Source: Thiogranum longum
GTDB lineage: Bacteria; Pseudomonadota; Gammaproteobacteria; DSM-19610
NCBI RefSeq assembly: GCF_004339085.1
Contig: NZ_SMFX01000001.1
Coordinates: 2,542,073-2,582,072 of the forward strand
Direction of reading: 5' to 3'
Length of the DNA stretch: 40,000 nt
In this document: in pieces, positions 1 through 8,178 of the stretch
Layout: the number at the start of each line of letters is the position of its first letter
Position numbering within the stretch: the stretch's first letter is position 1
The notes under the pieces: generated by a model
The model's database searches: none
Told to the model about the DNA's origin: nothing
Seen by the model: only the letters and a program-made list of their open reading frames with translations
Made by a program: the position numbers and the translations under genes

Positions 1-3000
1 GATCAATAGTGTCATAACCGCTGGTGCCGGCAATTATATTCGCGCCTAAACCGCCATCGATGGTTTCCACACTGTTGCTCGCATCGAAACGGCGCAGGCG
101 GATGGTGTCGTCCCCGTCACCACCGAGGATAGTATCCAAGCCAGCATCGCCATTGAACGTGTCGTAGGCCGAATCTGTGCCATCAATCCGGAAGGTATCA
201 TTACCGTCGCCGCCGTTGAGTGTATCTCGGCCCGTACCACCAATAATGGTGTCGTTTCCACCGTTACCACTGATCGTATCATTACCGGCCAAACCATCAA
301 TGACATCATTCCCCCCCGAGCCTGCCAGTGTGTCGTATGCCGATGTCCCTGTGATGGTTTCACCACGGCCAACTAACGCCATCATCTCCGGCATGGTAAG
401 CACTGTGCCGTCCGCAAAACGGAATTGCTCTATGCCAACACCCAGGTTATCTGACACGGAACTCAGATAATCCCGATCCGGATTACCGCTTCCACTGATT
501 CCACCTTCACCGCCTTCACCCCGACCACCACCACGCGGGACATCCAACGCATTGGGAATCACCACGCGCACGGTCCCACCACCCGGCAGCGTAATATCCA
601 GGGTCGTATTGACAAGAGTTTCTTCGGGCCATTGCTGAAGGAGGTCATCGACCTGCTCGTTCGCCGGCACGATTTCACCAAAGGACACCGAAATATCCGG
701 GAGCGCGACACCTGCTCCGAACTCAACCGTATCCTTCTCTATAACACCTGCATCATAGAGAGGCTGAAGAGCGACATAATCATTTCTGGGAATATTCGGC
801 GGCAACGAGGGCAGCGTGTCACCTTGAAACAGCCGTGTTTCCCAGTCGTCAAGCCCCAGCGACTGGTAATACCAGCTGGTGTAGCGCGTCACTTCCGGAA
901 TTTCCCGGTCGATTTCCAGTACCCCCGAGTCCGCAATAATATCGGCACCCGGCTGGCCAGCCAGAATCATATAGGTATCAGCACCACGTCGACCATCCAG
1001 GTAGTTGATACCCACACCACCACTAATCACGTCGTTGGCCTCACTACCCAGCAAGACATCATCCCCGCTGTTTCCGTACAGAAATGCACCAACATCACGC
1101 GGATCCGGCGGACCGTCAAAACGGAGTGGGTCCAGCGCCGAGAAGTTGCTCCACCCGCTGCTCGAACTCACGGTGACAATATCATTACCACCACCAGCAT
1201 CCACAACGGAATACCCCCAGGTATCAATGCGGTTATCTGAATTACCGGCGACGATCTCTTCGAGAACCAGATCCAGATTTACCTGGTACTGGCGCTGTGC
1301 TACTGGCGCGAAGTCGATACCAAGGCTGCTGCCTGTCCCGGCGCCGCCTGATTCGTACACCCAGGTACCGAGACGCTCCGGGGTACCACCAGATCCCAGG
1401 TTCAGACCAGCCCCACCGCTAGTGTCATCGGACAATACTTCAACCAGCGTAGCGCCCAAAGGCACCTGAACACCTGCCGCGCCACCCGTCGGGTAAAAAG
1501 TGCCATCTCCCAACTGCGCCAGCGAGATCGAACCCGGCTGACTGTTAAATTGCGCACGCTGGACCGTGCCATCCGTGATCAGCGTGATAGTCCGCTGAAA
1601 ATCGTCGGATGCTCTGGCAATGAGCGGGGCATCCGATACCTGCTGCGCGACAGCATAGGTATCCCGAAAGAAGTTGGTCGTTACTGTATTGAACCCGTTA
1701 TTGGTTACCGTTCGCAGCAGGCTGCCATCCGCGGCCACCTGGTAACCTTGCTCACCTAACGTGGTATAAAACAAAGACTGCACCGTGTCACGGTAGCTCT
1801 GGAAGGCCGCGTCAACGGTCGCCGTCGTCGGGGCTGCTGTTTCCAGGCTTGAAAGCAACGCACTTTCGCCCTGCGCGGTTCCCACCTGCCAGCTCTGGCT
1901 GCCGAGCGCATAATCTTCGATGCGCAATCCCTGTGCCGAGCCATTGAGCCTGACCAGCAGGTCATCGCCCTCGCGCCAGACGGCCAGATCCTGCAAACCG
2001 ATACCGTTGCCCAGCGACAGCCGGCTGGTGCCGCTGGCGGTTTCGATAACCTGATCAAACCCCATACCCCAACGCAGTACGTAGGTATCCTCGCCCTCGC
2101 CGCCAATCAGGGTGTCATTACCCGTACCGCCATCCAGCGTATCATTGCCGATACCACCATCAAGGATATCCGCGTCAGCGCCACCAAACAGCGTGTCATC
2201 ACCCTCGGCACCTGACAAGGTATCATCGCCTGACAGCCCATTGATGCTGTCATTACCGGAAGTCCCGAAAATACTGTCATTACCGAGCGTGCCATCGACC
2301 TGTAGCGGTAACGGCGCCGTACCGATCAGGTCTGTGTGCGACAAGACTGTTCCGTCATCAAAACGGTATTCGTCAACGACACCTGTCAGACCGTCCTTGA
2401 TCACGACACTGTCCGTGCCTTGCGCACCATAGGCGATTTTCAGGTAATAACTGCCGTCATCACCCTGGAACTGGGAGAGCTGCAAACTGGCCGCTGTGAT
2501 GCCGGGGCCGAACACAAGTGCATCGCGCCCCGATGTATCGATAACAGCATCATTACCATCGCCGAGGGACACCTGGTAGGCATCATCGCCGGCTCCGCCG
2601 AACAGGCTGTCGTTACCTGTGCCGCCAATAACCGTATCGTCACCTGTACCGGCATCCACGCGATCATCACCGGCCCCACCGTCGATCACGTCATTGCCGC
2701 CTTGCCCAAACAACCGATCACCCCCATCACTGGACGCACTGCCCGTATTGAAACCTGATAACGTATCAGCCTGATCGCTGCCATAAATGGTGTCACCGCC
2801 AATCGTGCCACGCAGATTGACACCTGGCGCCAGCCGCATCAATGCAGCCTGGTCAAGTAATTGACCACCGATGCGGTAGCTACGGGAACCCGCCAGAAAT
2901 CCCCCCTGGAAAGAAATACTGTCAGAGTCGGTATAGGACAAGCCCAGATATTGCCATCCATCAGCACCCTCACTCTGGGAAATTTTCAGATCGGAAGATT

Positions 3001-6000
3001 CTGCCGTCTCAAACTGTATTTCACCACCGACTGACTCTGCCACCTGGTCACGACCATCACCGGCATTGAAGACAACGGTATCTTCATCATCGATAAACAA
3101 CGTATCGTTACCGGCACCACCCTCCAGGGTATCTGCACCTTCGTTACCGTATAGCGTATCAGCGCCCGCCCCACCCTCTAGCAGGTCATCACCCTTGCCT
3201 CCCTGAAGTTCATCATCACCCGAACCACCAAACAGGAGATCCTCGTCCAGACCGCCAAACAGAATATCGGTACCCGCCCCACCTTCCAGCAAGTCAAAGC
3301 CGCCACCGCCCTGTAATTGATCGTTCCCTTCACCGCCATACAAGTTATCGTCGCCATCATCCGGGGTCTCGTTACCTTCACCCCAGTCGCCGGCGATAAT
3401 ATCGTTACCTGTACCGCCATAAAGCGTGTCGTCACCGTACCCGCCGCGCAAGCGGTCATTGCCTGCACCACCGACCAGCTCGTCACTCCCGTCCAGATTT
3501 TCCGGCAAATTGTATCCGGAAAATCCCTCCATAATGTCACCGGTCAAATCGTCGTTTCCGTCACCACCATTCAGATAGTCATTTCCTGCCTGACCAAACA
3601 GGCCGTCATTGTCCGCACCGCCCAGCAAAATATCGTCGCCACCGTCACCCGCCAGAATGTCGTCGCCTGCACCGCCATTGAGGATGTCATTCTCCCCTTC
3701 GGGCGTGAAATCGATTGTCATCCATGGCGTAACGGTGCTTGCAAACACCGGATAATCGCCGTCATAGTCAAAATTCAGTGTCCAGCTCCTGGGATCTGCG
3801 GTAAATGATGTTGTTGCAAGTGTGACAACCGAATCCCCGACAAGAAAATCATTCCCGTCACCGCCTGACAACACATCGCTGCCTGCGTTGCCCGTTAAAA
3901 TGTCGCTGCCCAGCCCACCATCCAGTGAATCATCACCGCTGCCACCAACCAGCAGATCCCCGGAACCGTCACCGGACAGGCTGTCGTTACCGGTTTCCCC
4001 GAGCAATACATCGCGCCCGTCTCCACCGAAAACCGCATCCACACCACTACCGGCCTGGATATAATCTTCGCCGGCACTCCCCCACAGGATATCGTCACCG
4101 GCATCGCCACGGATATCATCATCACCGCCCAGTCCATCGATCAGGTCGTTTCCAACCGTGCCCAGGATCTCTTTATCTACGACCTCGCCCGCGACCACCT
4201 TCCGATCATCATCGGGTGTACCGACGATAAGCGGGGAAAGCGGCGGTCCCTGTAACGGCGTCAGCTGGATACCCAGATCCCCGTCGGTAAATTTCCGGAT
4301 TACAAGACCACCGTCCAGGCCGGCAATAGACAGCTCATCAGCCACCAGGGTATAGGTGATACCATTATCATCACGGTAAACATTCCCATTGGTGGTTAAC
4401 TGTTCACCACCCGCCAGGGTCTGGCCATCAAACTGAATCCTGCCAACTCCATCGGCATCAAAGATCGTATCCACACCGTCGCCGGCGTTAATGACATAGG
4501 TATCGTCACCCTTCCCACCTTCCAGGTAATCGTTACCCTTCCCCCCCGTTAACGTATCGTTACCGCCATTGCCATACAGACTGTCTTCCACCACACCGCC
4601 CGACAGGGTATCCCCGGCATCACTACCGAACAGGAAGCGCCGGGCAGGATTGCTGCGGCTAGTGTTGCTTTTCAGGACAAGCCCTTCTCCCACATCTTCG
4701 AAGTAACGATCACTCGCACGTTGCAGAATCGTTTCATCCTTCGCATACAGGCGATTCTTCAGGCTCAGGAAGGCCGAACGGTCTGCCAGCCAGGTGTCGG
4801 TGAACTGGTCGGCGTTCAGCTCGCCACTGGCGTTAAAACTCGCATACAGATCAGCCGTACCCACGATGGCGAAGGGATTGAGGTTATCCAGGGCATAGCG
4901 GTAGGCCAGGCCTTCCGCAGTATCCTGGCTGGAGGCATCGGACACTGTATCGAAGGTAACAACACGCAGGCCCTGGTACTCGGGCTTGAGTGCCGGGGTG
5001 GCTGCTTTGGGATCGACGTATATCGTCTGCTGGATGGCCTGGATGCGGGTGTAAAGTGCATCGCGGTTATCAACAGCCACCTCCGCACCGGCACCAAACA
5101 GGTCGCCCACTGCGTTGACAATCGCTTCCAGGCTTTTGTTGGCCTGGTTGGAACCGAACTTCAGGGTGGGGGTGATTTCGGCCAGGGTGAGGGTTGAGTC
5201 CAGACTGCCGAGGAAGTCGTAGACGGCCAGGGCGTCGGTCAGTTCGTCCTTACTGTGAGCATCGATGACACCCTGATTAGCCTTCTCCGAAAAAAGCGTT
5301 AAAAAGTTTTGTTGAGGACCTGGCACAAATCCAATACCACTCACCACATCACCCGGGACGTCGAGATGGGACATGATGGAACCGTTCCAGCTACTGCCAA
5401 TCGGCCCAGTGATCGGGCCGATGGGCGCATTGCTCAGTAGACTGAAAAAACCCTCGCTGGTGAGACCTGTGCCGAGTACGTCAAACCCAGGGGCGTTATA
5501 GGTATATACACTATTGACCATGCCAGGCGCCAGCCGGCTCATCATCATTGCCAACTGTCCACCCAGTGAATGGCCGGCAACGCTCACAGATTGCCCTGTC
5601 AGTAAGCCAGTGGCAATTCCTGTGGTGGTGCTTACAGTTTGGAAATCTGGATCATAGGTATATTGGACTACTGGATTACCGGCGGCGCCCTCTAGCCGCT
5701 GCAAATAATTGAACAGCGCAATGCCTTGGGAGATCGCAATACCATCAGCCCCCACATCGCCTACGTTGGTCAACCAGTCGTTCGCACCCGAAAAACTGAA
5801 CAGATCTTCAGTGCCTCTAATGGCAAAATACTTGGTGCCTCCCTTATCGAATATCGTTGCTGAGAATCCAGATGGGTCAGTGATTTGGTCGATGACGGTG
5901 TAGGTTGTTGCGAAGGTATTGGCTTGTGTTTTAGACATACCAGCAGCTTCAAGTTTATCTGTGTAAGCTGTACCAGAAATACCCGACGTTAGGCCTAGCG

Positions 6001-6055
6001 CATATGCCGCAACGGACAGTTCTGCTTGTTCAAAATAGTCTGTGATTGTTGCCAT
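1..6055 (-). CDS. Giant RTX protein with N-terminal lipase-like domain, secreted by type I system (C-terminus outside window)
   Basis: The frame is open from ATG 6055 to the window edge: at least 2018 codons, no stop seen, so the gene is partial. The start has a good ribosome site (GGAG, about 6 nt upstream) that overlaps the end of the upstream gene. Residues 1-280 look like a lipase-type alpha/beta hydrolase: GHSLGG at 161-166 with nucleophile Ser163, and plausible Asp236 and His267 for the triad (inferred). From about residue 475 there are about 60 glycine/aspartate nonapeptides (GGxGxDxLx). They form clusters near 475-521, 631-735, 785-995, 1085-1165, 1253-1323, 1658-1693 and 1903-2018. 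Some clusters are followed by segments like the hemolysin-type calcium-binding-related domain (for example RDALVFGPGI near 1170). RTX proteins bind Ca2+ and fold after export by a type I system, and the exporter is encoded just upstream. Substrate and true lipase activity are not proven by sequence. Confidence 0.9.
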   Translation of the reverse strand, partial: MATITDYFEQAELSVAAYALGLTSGISGTAYTDKLEAAGMSKTQANTFATTYTVIDQITDPSGFSATIFDKGGTKYFAIRGTEDLFSFSGANDWLTNVGDVGADGIAISQGIALFNYLQRLEGAAGNPVVQYTYDPDFQTVSTTTGIATGLLTGQSVSVAGHSLGGQLAMMMSRLAPGMVNSVYTYNAPGFDVLGTGLTSEGFFSLLSNAPIGPITGPIGSSWNGSIMSHLDVPGDVVSGIGFVPGPQQNFLTLFSEKANQGVIDAHSKDELTDALAVYDFLGSLDSTLTLAEITPTLKFGSNQANKSLEAIVNAVGDLFGAGAEVAVDNRDALYTRIQAIQQTIYVDPKAATPALKPEYQGLRVVTFDTVSDASSQDTAEGLAYRYALDNLNPFAIVGTADLYASFNASGELNADQFTDTWLADRSAFLSLKNRLYAKDETILQRASDRYFEDVGEGLVLKSNTSRSNPARRFLFGSDAGDTLSGGVVEDSLYGNGGNDTLTGGKGNDYLEGGKGDDTYVINAGDGVDTIFDADGVGRIQFDGQTLAGGEQLTTNGNVYRDDNGITYTLVADELSIAGLDGGLVIRKFTDGDLGIQLTPLQGPPLSPLIVGTPDDDRKVVAGEVVDKEILGTVGNDLIDGLGGDDDIRGDAGDDILWGSAGEDYIQAGSGVDAVFGGDGRDVLLGETGNDSLSGDGSGDLLVGGSGDDSLDGGLGSDILTGNAGSDVLSGGDGNDFLVGDSVVTLATTSFTADPRSWTLNFDYDGDYPVFASTVTPWMTIDFTPEGENDILNGGAGDDILAGDGGDDILLGGADNDGLFGQAGNDYLNGGDGNDDLTGDIMEGFSGYNLPENLDGSDELVGGAGNDRLRGGYGDDTLYGGTGNDIIAGDWGEGNETPDDGDDNLYGGEGNDQLQGGGGFDLLEGGAGTDILFGGLDEDLLFGGSGDDELQGGKGDDLLEGGAGADTLYGNEGADTLEGGAGNDTLFIDDEDTVVFNAGDGRDQVAESVGGEIQFETAESSDLKISQSEGADGWQYLGLSYTDSDSISFQGGFLAGSRSYRIGGQLLDQAALMRLAPGVNLRGTIGGDTIYGSDQADTLSGFNTGSASSDGGDRLFGQGGNDVIDGGAGDDRVDAGTGDDTVIGGTGNDSLFGGAGDDAYQVSLGDGNDAVIDTSGRDALVFGPGITAASLQLSQFQGDDGSYYLKIAYGAQGTDSVVIKDGLTGVVDEYRFDDGTVLSHTDLIGTAPLPLQVDGTLGNDSIFGTSGNDSINGLSGDDTLSGAEGDDTLFGGADADILDGGIGNDTLDGGTGNDTLIGGEGEDTYVLRWGMGFDQVIETASGTSRLSLGNGIGLQDLAVWREGDDLLVRLNGSAQGLRIEDYALGSQSWQVGTAQGESALLSSLETAAPTTATVDAAFQSYRDTVQSLFYTTLGEQGYQVAADGSLLRTVTNNGFNTVTTNFFRDTYAVAQQVSDAPLIARASDDFQRTITLITDGTVQRAQFNSQPGSISLAQLGDGTFYPTGGAAGVQVPLGATLVEVLSDDTSGGAGLNLGSGGTPERLGTWVYESGGAGTGSSLGIDFAPVAQRQYQVNLDLVLEEIVAGNSDNRIDTWGYSVVDAGGGNDIVTVSSSSGWSNFSALDPLRFDGPPDPRDVGAFLYGNSGDDVLLGSEANDVISGGVGINYLDGRRGADTYMILAGQPGADIIADSGVLEIDREIPEVTRYTSWYYQSLGLDDWETRLFQGDTLPSLPPNIPRNDYVALQPLYDAGVIEKDTVEFGAGVALPDISVSFGEIVPANEQVDDLLQQWPEETLVNTTLDITLPGGGTVRVVIPNALDVPRGGGRGEGGEGGISGSGNPDRDYLSSVSDNLGVGIEQFRFADGTVLTMPEMMALVGRGETITGTSAYDTLAGSGGNDVIDGLAGNDTISGNGGNDTIIGGTGRDTLNGGDGNDTFRIDGTDSAYDTFNGDAGLDTILGGDGDDTIRLRRFDASNSVETIDGGLGANIIAGTSGYDTID
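3070..4170 (-). repeat. Coding RTX nonapeptide repeat array (densest clusters)
   Basis: The array is a 27-bp coding periodicity encoding GGxGxDxLx units, for example GGAGNDTLF, GGKGDDLLE and GGSGDDSLD. About 30 units fall in this stretch, interrupted by one non-repeat segment (about residues 736-784). The repeats vary at the DNA level, so this is a protein-level repeat, not a DNA satellite. Known RTX repeats form a parallel beta-roll with Ca2+ in the turns. Confidence 0.9.
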
Positions 6056-6064
6056 GACCACTCC

Positions 6065-6664
6065 TTAGTCAGAAGACGTTTCAGATTTTAATAGTTTGCC
6101 GTAAAGATCACGGCTAAAATTTTTATCATTAATAAACTTACACGAGTCTGCTACGTTGTTTGGGCTAAGATTCCGCCTTATCCAGCCACCCCAATAACGA
6201 AAAGTAGTGACTTCTGCCAACACATTTTGGCTGATTCTTTCCTTTACGGGAGAAGTATCTTTATCAATAGCAAAAATCGATGAGTAGCGTTCTACTTTGC
6301 CGCCAGATTCATCTAGTTCTTTAACCCAGAAATCATGGTTAAGGTAGCCATTTTTATTAAACAACTTTGACCCTCCTTGCTTATCCCAATATTCCGCCGG
6401 CAACTCAACCGTCCGGTACACTTTTATTCCGGCCTCGGTGGAACAGAGATAGTTAAAGTAAATACTGCCAGCGATTTCATCGGCGAAGGGGATGAAGAAG
6501 ATTAATAGGAAGACCCCCAAACCACCCACAAACCTAACGCCGCCAGGTTTGAATCGCTTGGCAACCTTCACTGCAATCCAGAGGGAAACAGGTAATAGAA
6601 TAAGAATCAGCCATAGTGGACCGGTCAGAACAACAAAGCCGAGTAATGCTTTTATAAGATCCAT
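6065..6664 (-). CDS. Hypothetical two-helix membrane protein between exporter and RTX substrate
   Basis: 199 residues. The N-terminus has two hydrophobic segments, about residues 4-34 and 45-63. A soluble domain of about 130 residues follows, starting with YFNYLCSTEAGIKVYRTVEL and ending hydrophilic. The second helix probably leaves the C-terminal domain on one face of the inner membrane; topology is not certain. I do not recognise a named family. It lies downstream of the HlyD-type gene and its stop codon is 9 bp before the RTX start, so it is probably co-transcribed and perhaps translationally coupled to the RTX gene. Composition is unlike its neighbours: a hand count of 6121-6540 gives about 43% GC, against about 62% in parts of the RTX gene. 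An immunity or accessory role for the adjacent lipase-like protein is a guess from position only. Confidence 0.75.
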   Translation of the reverse strand: MDLIKALLGFVVLTGPLWLILILLPVSLWIAVKVAKRFKPGGVRFVGGLGVFLLIFFIPFADEIAGSIYFNYLCSTEAGIKVYRTVELPAEYWDKQGGSKLFNKNGYLNHDFWVKELDESGGKVERYSSIFAIDKDTSPVKERISQNVLAEVTTFRYWGGWIRRNLSPNNVADSCKFINDKNFSRDLYGKLLKSETSSD

Positions 6665-6810
6665 ATCAACCTGCCTTTTTTATAAAACCAATTTTCCGGA
6701 AAATGTCAGCCGCATGCCATAAAGACAAAAAACTTTGATAAGAAAGTAATTACCCTGAATCGAAACAATTCACCCACTCTCAACACTTATTCAAATGACT
6801 TATCTCGTTA

Positions 6811-8178
6811 CTATCGCTCACCCATACTTTCTTCCTTGTATCGCAACAAGGGGCTCATGATGAACTCAATCAGCCTGCGTTTTCCGGTTTTCACTTCCAC
6901 GGTCACCGCCATTCCCGGCGTGAGTTTTACCTGCTTTTCTCCAACCTGAATCACTGACTGCTTCATGAGTACACGTCCAGCGTACACAAGCCCCTTTTCT
7001 TCATCTGTAACAGCATCATTGGATACATCTATAATTTCAGCATCAATGGTGCCGTATCGAGTAAAAGGAAAGGTTTCGATTTTGATTTCTGCGATTTGAC
7101 CTTCGGCTACAAAACCGATGTCTTTATTGAGAATCCATGCCTCAACTTCAAGATTTTCACTCTCCGGAACAATTTTCATCAGTTCCTGAGCTGGTGTCAC
7201 AACACCGCCTATAGTATGAACAGCCAGTTGCTGTACGACGCCGGACACCGGGGCAGTCATGTGTTGTAATTTAGTGCGTTGAGCCGCCTTGACGCGCTCT
7301 TTCTCCAACTGATTAATGCGCCGCTCGGCTTCGGATAGGCGGGTGAGCAGCCGGCGCCGAAATTCGGACTCCAGTGCCTGGCGCTGTTGCTTCGCTTCGC
7401 GGATCGAGGCTTCAACCTGTTTGATGCGGTTTTTCTGTGAAGCCAGATCCTGTTGTTGCGCTACGCGCTCTTCTTCAAGTTCGAGCCATACTTGCTGGGA
7501 GCCGAGTTGTTTGACGACCAGGCTTTTCAATGCTTCCGTGCGGCGAGTGATAAGCGGGAGGGTGGTTTCGAGCTTCTTAACTTCATTGCGCGTCGCCGCA
7601 AGATCTGCTTGGCGGCTCTCAATGGCATTATCCTGGGCTGCCCCACGCGCCAGGTGTTCCGACCATTCGCTTCTGAGCATCTGCTCCTGCAAGGCGATGG
7701 CTTCAGCACTCGCTTCCTGAGAAAGCGCCGGTGGAAGCTGCAAGCTTGGGGAGGATGATCGATTCGACGCTAGCGGGTTCAATGTCAGCGCTGCTTCATC
7801 CGTCATCTGAGCCAGTTGCCGGTATCGGGCGTGTTCCAGGCGTGCATCGTCCAGCTCCATTTCCAGACCACCCAGGTCGGCCTGGGTTGACGTAGGGTCC
7901 AGTTCGATCAACAGGTCACCCGCCTCTACCCGCCGGCCTTCGTGCACGTGAATCCGGCGCACCACTCCGATCTCCATCGGCTGGATGACCTTGACGCGCC
8001 CACTGGGAATAATCTTGCCCTGCGCGGTAGCGACGATGTCGATCTTGCCGAACAACGCCCAGAGAACCGCAATCGAGAAAAATGCCATGACGGACCAGGC
8101 AATGGCACGACCAGCCGGTGAAGGCGGCTTTTCCTGGATTTCCAGCGCGGCTGGCAGAAATTCGAGTTCGTGGCTCAT
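6811..8178 (-). CDS. hlyD: Type I secretion membrane-fusion (adaptor) protein, HlyD family
   Basis: 455 residues. The layout is a short cytoplasmic N-terminus, one transmembrane helix (about residues 27-45, AWSVMAFFSIAVLWALFG), then a biotinyl-lipoyl-like half-motif (GKIIPSGRVKVIQP, GVVRRIHVHEGRRVEAGDLL). A long coiled coil rich in Glu, Arg and Gln spans about 150-305, followed by the second lipoyl half (MTAPVSGVVQQLAVHTIGGVV) and a C-terminal beta domain. This is the standard plan of the periplasmic adaptor that bridges the ABC exporter and TolC. The start overlaps the exporter stop by 4 bp (ATGA), indicating coupling. The 3' third is AT-rich (about 41% by hand count over 6961-7140), whereas the coiled-coil region is GC-rich. 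No TolC gene lies in the window. Confidence 0.93.
   Translation of the reverse strand: MSHELEFLPAALEIQEKPPSPAGRAIAWSVMAFFSIAVLWALFGKIDIVATAQGKIIPSGRVKVIQPMEIGVVRRIHVHEGRRVEAGDLLIELDPTSTQADLGGLEMELDDARLEHARYRQLAQMTDEAALTLNPLASNRSSSPSLQLPPALSQEASAEAIALQEQMLRSEWSEHLARGAAQDNAIESRQADLAATRNEVKKLETTLPLITRRTEALKSLVVKQLGSQQVWLELEEERVAQQQDLASQKNRIKQVEASIREAKQQRQALESEFRRRLLTRLSEAERRINQLEKERVKAAQRTKLQHMTAPVSGVVQQLAVHTIGGVVTPAQELMKIVPESENLEVEAWILNKDIGFVAEGQIAEIKIETFPFTRYGTIDAEIIDVSNDAVTDEEKGLVYAGRVLMKQSVIQVGEKQVKLTPGMAVTVEVKTGKRRLIEFIMSPLLRYKEESMGER

Noticed and set aside
46-4355. Many overlapping short frames on both strands
   Set aside because: They are shadows of the repetitive RTX coding sequence, whose own frame is open throughout; their residues are low-complexity and lack homology.
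1-4630. CRISPR-like regular repeats
   Set aside because: The 27-bp periodicity is degenerate and codes for glycine/aspartate nonapeptides in one frame; there are no constant repeats or unique spacers.
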